64,000 bases of DNA, from assembly GCA_024276675.1 (NCBI GenBank), contig JAJRWT010000102.1, forward strand, positions 1-64,000, written 5' to 3'. The position numbers and the translations under genes were made by a program. This document shows, piece after piece, positions 57,298 to 64,000 of the stretch (position 1 is the first letter of the stretch; every line of letters starts with the position of its first letter). Under the pieces are notes generated by a model, which was not told the DNA's origin, ran no database searches, and saw only the letters and a list, made by a program, of their open reading frames with translations. Source of the stretch: Myxococcota bacterium (lineage in GTDB: Bacteria > Myxococcota_A > UBA796 > JAFGLY01).

Positions 57298-58419
57298 ATG
57301 CCAACACATGCCGGACTGCGTATTCTCCACCTGTACAGGCCCAGGCTCCCCTCGTACCGGGCACAGGCCATACAAGTGCTCCACACCGCCCATGCGCTGG
57401 CGAAACGCGGTCACCATGTGACCTTGCTTGCAGACCCCGGAATGAACCGGCCCACGGTGGAAGCGGTGCTGGACGCCTTCCAACTCTGCCCCCTGTCCAC
57501 GCTGGACCTGCGATTCGCGCCGTGGAAGCACCCGGGATTGTCGGGTCTGTGGTTTCGCAGGCAGGTTGCGCGATGGTGGGAAGGCCCACCGGGGTTGGTG
57601 TTGGCCAGGGACAAAAGGCGGCTGCTGGCCGCACTCCGAAGGCACTCCAGGCACCCCGACAAGGGGAACGAACAAAAAAAACACCGGGTAATACTGGAGA
57701 CCCACGAGTTGGACTCCGCTCTTGCCCTGGAATCCCACACAGACCCGGGGCCCTTCAAAAAACTGGAAGCAGATGTCGCCCGTCGTGCGTATGCCCTTGT
57801 GGCCAACTGCCATGGCACGCTGGCCATGTGGGAACAGGCCGCCGAAGAATGGTCTCTACCCCTTCCGGCGAGGACCATGGTATGCCACAATGCCACATCT
57901 CCCACCCGAGTCCGACCTCTCGTAACTGACGGGGACCAGGTCATCAGGTACATCGGCTCGCTGGGAGAGTACAAGGGCACCGACATCTTGTTTTCAGCGG
58001 CCCCCCTCCTGCCACTTCCGCTGGAGTTGGTGGGCACCGACCGGCGGGGGCACGTTGACGTCGGGGCAGTGACCAGCAATGTTCTGCTCCAGCCCCCCCT
58101 GCCCTATCCACTGGTGCCAGACCTGTTGGCTCGCTCCCGATGCCTGCTCCTTCCCCTGCGCAACAACCTCTACGGTCGCAGCCTGACTTCCCCCCTGAAG
58201 ATCTGGGACTACCTCGCAACATGTGTGCCCATCGTCGCTGCCGACCTACCATCCATCCGTGAAATAATGCACAGCACCCGTAGTTCCATCCACCTCTACC
58301 GACCTGGAGATCACCTGGACATGGTTCGAGCGGTAGCCACGGCTCTGGCCAGCGGCCAGCGACCCTCCTCTCTGCGCTCCTGGGCTCAAAGGGCACGGGA
58401 GCTGGAAGATCTCTTCTGA
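57298..58419 (+). CDS. Glycosyltransferase (GT4-like)
   Basis: LRILHLYRPRLPSYRAQAIQVLHTAHALAKRGHHVTLLAD; C-terminal GRSLTSPLKIWDYLATCVPIVAADLPSIREI. Confidence 0.88.
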   Translation: MPTHAGLRILHLYRPRLPSYRAQAIQVLHTAHALAKRGHHVTLLADPGMNRPTVEAVLDAFQLCPLSTLDLRFAPWKHPGLSGLWFRRQVARWWEGPPGLVLARDKRRLLAALRRHSRHPDKGNEQKKHRVILETHELDSALALESHTDPGPFKKLEADVARRAYALVANCHGTLAMWEQAAEEWSLPLPARTMVCHNATSPTRVRPLVTDGDQVIRYIGSLGEYKGTDILFSAAPLLPLPLELVGTDRRGHVDVGAVTSNVLLQPPLPYPLVPDLLARSRCLLLPLRNNLYGRSLTSPLKIWDYLATCVPIVAADLPSIREIMHSTRSSIHLYRPGDHLDMVRAVATALASGQRPSSLRSWAQRARELEDLF

Positions 58420-59588
58420 TGAAGCCCTCCGGTCCAGAGGGTGGCGAGCCCGGCTCCCGTGGGTATCGCGTCCTGTACCTGCTCCGGTATTTCCCCACCC
58501 TGAGCGAGACCTTCGTCAACGGGGAGTTGGGGAGCCTCGCAGCCCGTGGGGTACATGTGGTGGTGGCCAGCCTGGGAACCCGACCCGATGGGCGCCTCGC
58601 CGACCATCTGCCCGGTATCTCCGTCCTTCGCGTACCGCGCCACCCCTTCACCGGCCGTCTATCCCCACCCACCGCCGGTATGCGGTGGCTGGCCGCACAG
58701 CAGAGACCCAAGGACGTGGCGAGGCTGCCATGGATCGCCTCCCGTGCCAGACATTTCCATCGCCTCCACGTCCACTTCGCCGGAGAGGCAGCCGAAATGG
58801 CCCGCGCAATCCACATGGACCTGGGAATCCCCTACTCTGTCACGGTACACGCTGCCGACCTGTTCCGCCCCAGGCCATCCTTCCTGGAAGTACTCCGTGA
58901 TGCAGACGCCGTCATCACCATCTCCAGCTTCAACGTGAGCAGACTTTCCCAACTGGGCACGGAGGCAAAACTGGTCCACTGCGGACCTGATCTCACCAAG
59001 TGGGCGCTTCTTCCGCTGCCGCCAGATCCCCTGCGCGTGTTGTCCGTGGGTAGAGACGTCCCCAAGAAAGGCATGGATATTCTACTCAAGGCCTGGGCGT
59101 GGCTCCAATCTCGCGACCTGCTTCCCGGCAGCGCATCCCTGAGCATCGCCGGGGGCTTTCCCAGTGTTTCTGGACTTCCGGGCCTAGATGTCCTGGGGCC
59201 GCTGCCTTCGGCACAATTGAAACGTGTCATGGCAGCCTGCAACCTCTTCGTGCTTCCCTGTCGGAAGGCAGCGGACGGCGACATGGACGGCATACCCGTC
59301 GCCGTCATGGAGGCGATGGCCAGCGGCCGCCCGGTCATCAGTACCACTATCTCGGGGATTCCGGAGCTGGTGGACGAATCCGTTGGGTGGCTCGTGGCAC
59401 CGGACAACCCTGAAGCCCTCGCAGCGGCCATGCTGGAAGCGACAGCCGGGGAAAGAGCCGCACGGGGAGCCATGGCACGGCGCCGCCTCCGGGAACGAGG
59501 ATTCACCCTGAGTCAGCAGGTCCAGGGGCTGATGGATGCGTGGAACGTGGAGTCCAAACCCGGTAGATGGCGTCCAGAACGGAGTTGA
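58419..59588 (+). CDS. Glycosyltransferase family 4
   Basis: LLRYFPTLSETFVNGELGSLAARG; SVGRDVPKKGMDILLKAW; DGIPVAVMEAMASGRPVISTTISGIPELV. Confidence 0.92.
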   Translation: MKPSGPEGGEPGSRGYRVLYLLRYFPTLSETFVNGELGSLAARGVHVVVASLGTRPDGRLADHLPGISVLRVPRHPFTGRLSPPTAGMRWLAAQQRPKDVARLPWIASRARHFHRLHVHFAGEAAEMARAIHMDLGIPYSVTVHAADLFRPRPSFLEVLRDADAVITISSFNVSRLSQLGTEAKLVHCGPDLTKWALLPLPPDPLRVLSVGRDVPKKGMDILLKAWAWLQSRDLLPGSASLSIAGGFPSVSGLPGLDVLGPLPSAQLKRVMAACNLFVLPCRKAADGDMDGIPVAVMEAMASGRPVISTTISGIPELVDESVGWLVAPDNPEALAAAMLEATAGERAARGAMARRRLRERGFTLSQQVQGLMDAWNVESKPGRWRPERS

Positions 59589-60477
59589 CGTCCACGGCAT
59601 CCATGCAGAGCACGTCACCGAAGGGACAAACTCCAGCCCCGTGCAGACTGCAGGGCCGGCAGTAGAGATCCAGCTCCACGGCCACGCAACGAGGTTCGCC
59701 GGGGAGCCACAGCTCGTCCCTGGGCAGCGCCCATGGCCAGAAACCGTCACGTGAACAGGTGGAGCCAAAGATCAGCACCGAGGGAATCCCGGCCGCGACG
59801 CAGAGGTGAACGAGTCCGGTATCTCCTCCCAGCACCAGCCTGCCCTGGCCCAGGACATCCAGAACCTCGGCGAAGCCCGCCTGGCAGATGACACGGGATG
59901 AACAGGCCAGTCGCCGAGCCACCTGCTGGCAGAGTTCCTCTTCGGCGGGACCGCCCAGGATCAGTACGGGCCAGCCGAGCTGGTTTGCCACCTCTGAAAA
60001 ACGGCGGGCGGGCCACATCTTGGTAGAGCGTGAAGCTCCGGGCACCAGCACGAGGGCGTCTCTCGGACCATTCACCGGGAGCCATGGTGGCTTCGATGGA
60101 AGTACCTTGGCGGCGTCCGCGTAACGCTGCACGACCGCCGGGGCGGGCTCCCATTTGAAGGCCACCCGAAGCCGCCTCCTGATGTCGTGACGCCGCAGCG
60201 AGGACCAGTTCCCCCCCGCCAGGAGACGCAGAAGCCGAGAACGGGGGCTCGCATGGAGATCCACCATCCGGTCTGCCGGGGGGATGCGGCGAGCCAGTTG
60301 GCGCAGGGACATGCCGTCCCCTAGAGCGATGACCTCCTCCACGCCAGGAAGACACTGGGCAACCTGGCGGTAACGCTGGGAGGTGACATAGGTGACCGGT
60401 GCCAGGGCAGCCGTCACGGCTCCCGTGAGCACGATATCGCCCAACGATGAAAACCTGACCAACACCGTTCCCGACAA
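59503..60477 (-). CDS. Glycosyltransferase family 9 (heptosyltransferase-like)
   Basis: VLVRFSSLGDIVLTGAV; LVPGASRSTKMWPARRFSEVANQLG; LGGDTGLVHLCVAAGIPSVLIFG. Confidence 0.9.
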   Translation of the reverse strand: MSGTVLVRFSSLGDIVLTGAVTAALAPVTYVTSQRYRQVAQCLPGVEEVIALGDGMSLRQLARRIPPADRMVDLHASPRSRLLRLLAGGNWSSLRRHDIRRRLRVAFKWEPAPAVVQRYADAAKVLPSKPPWLPVNGPRDALVLVPGASRSTKMWPARRFSEVANQLGWPVLILGGPAEEELCQQVARRLACSSRVICQAGFAEVLDVLGQGRLVLGGDTGLVHLCVAAGIPSVLIFGSTCSRDGFWPWALPRDELWLPGEPRCVAVELDLYCRPCSLHGAGVCPFGDVLCMDAVDVNSVLDAIYRVWTPRSTHPSAPGPADSG

Positions 60478-60642
60478 GGCTGCTCCCCGGCAGACACTGG
60501 TTCACGCCAGGAGCCGTGGGGAAAAAGGTTTTTCCCCAGCCCGCAGAACCGTGTTTACACTACGTGGACAAACATAGCACGGTAATGATGTGGGCAGGTG
60601 GAAGGAAGGGGTGGAGACGGGCTCATGGATTGTGGCTCCGAC

Positions 60643-61602
60643 TCAGGATCCCAGCAGCGTGCGAACCGCCTCCAGCACATGTTCCACCGGCACCCGCAGG
60701 CAGGCAAGCCCCTCTGTGCAGGTCTTCCGATAACAGGGGCGACAGGGCATATCCGGACCTTCCAGGGCCAGAGCGCCGGGTGCTCCCGTGCGGCTCGCGG
60801 TGGTGGAGGTATGGATCACGATGGTTGGCACGCCACAGGCGGCGGCAAAATGAGCCATCCCAGAGTCGTTGGACACCATGATCTGGCACCTGCTCAGGGC
60901 ACCGACAACACGCTCCAGCGGCAACCCGGCGAGCAGATGATTGCTGTTGTTCGTCTCTCCAGACCTTCCATCGCTGATGGCAAGGCCGGTTGCCTGCGTG
61001 GCCCGCCCGGCCTCCCCCGGTCCCGCGTACACCGTTACCCGCTGCTCCAGTCTTTCCCGCAGAGAGGCGAAACCGGGCCACTGCACGGTGGAGCCGCTCC
61101 TGCTCACCGGGTTCAATGCCACGTGCTGTGGAAACTCCTCCCACTCCTTCCTGGCTCGTGCCGGGATCACTATCGAGGGAAGGCTCGAGACCCGGACACC
61201 CAGCACAGCCGCCAGGTTCCGGTAATCCTGGGAGCGGTGGAGGCCGGCTGGCTGGATGGCGTCGCTGAGCAAGGGCCAACGAGCGTCGGTGGCCAGGCCG
61301 ATGCGCCGCGGAATCCGCCTGGCCAACCAGGCGGCTCGAAACGATGGTGCCATGATCACGGCAACCGTCGCCGTGGAGGGAACCTGCCGTGGTTCCAGGA
61401 TGCTGGCCCCGCAGGAAGCAAAGAGCCACTGACCCCATGCAGGTACCGCGATCCATGCCTGGGAGGCAGACTCCACCAGCGCCAGAATCGATGGCATGGC
61501 CATGATGGCATCACCCAGGTGATTGGGCGCCCTGATGAACAGGCGCGCCCCTGCCCCGAGGTGCCGGGAAGTGGAGATTGCACGGATATTGGGGGTTACC
61601 AT
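60643..61602 (-). CDS. Glycosyltransferase family 9 (heptosyltransferase II-like)
   Basis: LFIRAPNHLGDAIMAMPSI; VSNDSGMAHFAAACGVPTIVIHTSTTASRTGAPG; C-terminal CRPCYRKTCTEGLACL. Confidence 0.9.
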   Translation of the reverse strand: MVTPNIRAISTSRHLGAGARLFIRAPNHLGDAIMAMPSILALVESASQAWIAVPAWGQWLFASCGASILEPRQVPSTATVAVIMAPSFRAAWLARRIPRRIGLATDARWPLLSDAIQPAGLHRSQDYRNLAAVLGVRVSSLPSIVIPARARKEWEEFPQHVALNPVSRSGSTVQWPGFASLRERLEQRVTVYAGPGEAGRATQATGLAISDGRSGETNNSNHLLAGLPLERVVGALSRCQIMVSNDSGMAHFAAACGVPTIVIHTSTTASRTGAPGALALEGPDMPCRPCYRKTCTEGLACLRVPVEHVLEAVRTLLGS

Positions 61603-61612
61603 CTCGGCGCGG

Positions 61613-63145
61613 CTACTTGCGCCGCCCCCTTTGCTTGCGCCTGGCCCTTCGCGCGGCCTTCTGTTTCTTGCGACGGGCTATTTTTTCCTGTGGACTGCGA
61701 GTGGGGGCCACAACCTTGGGGGGAGTTCCAAACATGCCGGCAAGAGGGTTGGCGTCCATGGCCCCACCGGCTCGTGCGAGCATCTTGCGAGCCTTTCTTG
61801 TTTGCTTGAGACTTCCGAAGAGCCCCGAGGCCTTGCCGATGTGCTGCATGGTCTTTCGCGCCATCAAGAAGCGTTCGTAGATGGCCTTGACATCCTCGAG
61901 CCCGGTCCCACTCCCCATGGCGATGCGCTTCATTCGGGAGGGGTTCATGATGTCGGGATGCTGCCGCTCGTGCCGGGTCATGGACTGGATGATCGCTTCT
62001 ATGCGCTTGAGTTCGGCATCGTCCAGGGCATCTGGTGGAAGCTGGTCCAGCATGTCGGAAAAGAGCGGCATCTTCCCCACTACGTCCTTCAAGGAGCCCA
62101 TCTTCTGAATTGTCTGGATCTGGTTCAGGAAGGAGTCGAAGGTGAAATCACCGGTCAACATGGCCTCGGCGTCCTGCTCGGCCTGTTCCCGATCCGCCAC
62201 CTGCTCGAAATCGCGGACCAGGCCCACGATATCTCCCATGCCCAGGATTCTGCCCGCCAGACCTTCGGCCCGAAACGACTCCAACTCGTCCATGGCCTCG
62301 CCCATACCCAGGAACTTGATGGGCTTGCCGGTCACTTTTCTTATGGATAGCGCGGCCCCCCCTCTGGCATCGCCATCCATCTTTGTGAGCACGAAACCCG
62401 TGAAATCCAGCCGCTTGTCGAACTCGGAAGCGGTTCTCACGGCGTCCTGACCGATCATGGCATCGCAAACGAAGAGGATATTGGATGGGTTGGTCTGCTG
62501 GCGAATCTGCACCAGCTCGTCCATGAGTGCGTTGTCGATGGCCAGACGACCGGCGGTATCGAAAATGACGACGTTGCGCTGGACGTTTCTGGCCTGCGCT
62601 ATGGCCAACTGACAAAGCTGAACCGGTTTCATGCCCCGAATATAGAAGACCGGTATGCCCAGCTTGCGCCCGATAGTGGTCAACTGGTCCACGGCTGCGG
62701 GGCGATAGATGTCTGCCGCCACGAGCATGGGTTTGTGGCCCTGCATCTTGAGCATTCGTGCGAGCTTGCCGGCGGTGGTGGTCTTGCCCGAACCCTGTAG
62801 ACCAACCATCATCACGACGGCCGGGTTTGCGTCCAGGTCCAGGCTGCCCTCTTCTTCGCCCATGAGGGCCACCAGTTCGTCGTGGCAGATCTTGACGAAT
62901 TTTTCGCCGGGGGTCACCCGGATTCCGTCGGCCCCCCTGCCTGCCCTCAGGGCGACCACCTCTCCGTTGGCCCTGTCCTGCACGGTCTGAAGAAAGGACT
63001 TGACGACACCGAGTTCGACGTCGGCCTCCAACAGGCTGACCCGCACCTCCCTCAAGGCATCGCGAATGTTGGCTTCGGTGAGAATGCCCTTTCCCTGGAG
63101 CTTCAGGCGGGCCTGTCGAAATCCACGAGACAGGGTTTCCAGCAT
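61613..63145 (-). CDS. ffh: Signal recognition particle protein Ffh
   Basis: VGLQGSGKTTTAGKLA, DIYRPAAVDQL, DTAGRLAIDN, TKMDGDARGGAALS, M-domain SMTRHERQHPDIMNPSRMKRIAMGSGT. Confidence 0.96.
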   Translation of the reverse strand: MLETLSRGFRQARLKLQGKGILTEANIRDALREVRVSLLEADVELGVVKSFLQTVQDRANGEVVALRAGRGADGIRVTPGEKFVKICHDELVALMGEEEGSLDLDANPAVVMMVGLQGSGKTTTAGKLARMLKMQGHKPMLVAADIYRPAAVDQLTTIGRKLGIPVFYIRGMKPVQLCQLAIAQARNVQRNVVIFDTAGRLAIDNALMDELVQIRQQTNPSNILFVCDAMIGQDAVRTASEFDKRLDFTGFVLTKMDGDARGGAALSIRKVTGKPIKFLGMGEAMDELESFRAEGLAGRILGMGDIVGLVRDFEQVADREQAEQDAEAMLTGDFTFDSFLNQIQTIQKMGSLKDVVGKMPLFSDMLDQLPPDALDDAELKRIEAIIQSMTRHERQHPDIMNPSRMKRIAMGSGTGLEDVKAIYERFLMARKTMQHIGKASGLFGSLKQTRKARKMLARAGGAMDANPLAGMFGTPPKVVAPTRSPQEKIARRKKQKAARRARRKQRGRRK

Positions 63146-63418
63146 GTGTTTCTCCGGCTGGTCAATGTGACCGGTCCTCAGGCCAGGGCGATGGATGTCT
63201 GGACTCATGGTCCCGGTCGAATACCTCGATGAGCCTCTGGATGCTATCTCTTCCACGACGGACGTCAAGATATCCATGCAGGGTCGCAATAGTCAGCCCC
63301 AACTTCACGACCGAGGATAGTGCATAAGGCTGATCCCGCTGCTGACAACAGGATCTTGACAAACCGCACTTTGACGGCGATGTTAGATTTCAACGATATT
63401 CATGAACCGGGAGTCGAG

Positions 63419-64000
63419 ATGCACTACGGGGCTGATACACACATGACCAGGTCGCCTCCAGGCCTCCAGGGGGAAACACCTGTTGAGCAGGAAACATCCC
63501 GCGTGGGCCTGCACCCGGCAGTTCCACAGGCCGGTTCCAGGGGGCGGACCAGGGCAAGGGCCGGGCTCGGGCGGGCTTTCATCTTCTGCTGTCTCGCATC
63601 TGTCCAATCGTCCGGTTGCAGCGAATACGAACTCATCGTGTGGGACAGCGTCGATACCTTCCAACAGAACCCCCCGGAAAGCGTCGACATCCTCCTGGTG
63701 GTGGACAACTCGGGTTCCATGGCTCCCTACCAGGAAAAACTCGGCCAAAACTTCGAATCCTTCCTCACCTACTTCGTCGAGGCCGACATCGACTACCACA
63801 TCGCGGCCATCACCACAGACATCACGACCCAGGAAGCCGGCCGAATCCAGGGCCCTGTCATCACCACGGAAACAGATAACGCAGACGCCGTCTTCATGGA
63901 CATCGTCAACGTGGGCGTACAGGGCTCCGGGTTCGAAATGGGCCTGGAGGCTGCCCGCCTGGCGCTCTCAGAGCCCAACATCTCCATGGCCAATGCGGGG
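63419..64000 (+). CDS. vWA-domain putative lipoprotein, truncated by window edge
   Basis: Manual translation from ATG 63419: ...AFIFCCLASVQSSGCSEYELIVWDSVDTFQQNPPESVDILLVVDNSGSMAPYQEKLGQ...; lipobox-like Cys and MIDAS DNSGSM. Absent from the ORF track because no stop occurs in the window. Confidence 0.8.
   Translation, partial: MHYGADTHMTRSPPGLQGETPVEQETSRVGLHPAVPQAGSRGRTRARAGLGRAFIFCCLASVQSSGCSEYELIVWDSVDTFQQNPPESVDILLVVDNSGSMAPYQEKLGQNFESFLTYFVEADIDYHIAAITTDITTQEAGRIQGPVITTETDNADAVFMDIVNVGVQGSGFEMGLEAARLALSEPNISMANAG

Noticed and set aside
63356-63390. TTGACA upstream of the vWA gene as a sigma70 -35
   Set aside because: The best -10 candidates have poor sequence match or a 21-bp spacing; not reported as a promoter.
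1-64000. CRISPR arrays, tRNA/rRNA genes, insertion sequences, prophage genes
   Set aside because: Looked for by eye on both strands; no repeat-spacer array, transposase, integrase or structural RNA gene was recognised.

Overview
High-GC bacterial chromosomal window of about 64 kb, consistent with a Myxococcota/deltaproteobacterial-type genome; taxonomy is not provable from the window alone. I saw no rRNA, tRNA or CRISPR array. Main contents, left to right: groES and hicA with a truncated hicB, joined abruptly to a 5'-truncated CRTAC1/FG-GAP protein; TrmN6-like and Sua5/YrdC tRNA-modification genes; a predicted pseudokinase-TPR membrane protein with lipoproteins; a five-gene oligopeptide ABC transporter operon; an OPA-family MFS transporter with an unusual secreted-type N-terminus; sixA; an 8-bp tandem repeat in front of a eukaryote-type long GMP synthase; a five-gene minus-strand operon FHA, FHA, PP2C, RodA/FtsW-PBP fusion, Ser/Thr kinase; a POT transporter; queG; a GYF-like/rhomboid/TPR protein; a SIR2-like gene overlapping a PfkB kinase; an orphan N6-adenine DNA methylase; a dedicated divergent Hsp70 operon (GrpE-like, Hsp70, large helical protein, J-like protein with HPP in place of HPD) embedded in a glycosyltransferase/heptosyltransferase region; ffh; and a vWA lipoprotein running off the edge. 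The two strongest candidate systems are (1) the phospho-signalling/cell-wall operon at 28770-37354, which mirrors the actinobacterial fhaA-fhaB-pstP-rodA-pbpA-pknA/B order but has RodA and PBP fused into one polypeptide and a degenerate kinase, and (2) the self-contained variant Hsp70 system at 51566-57124.
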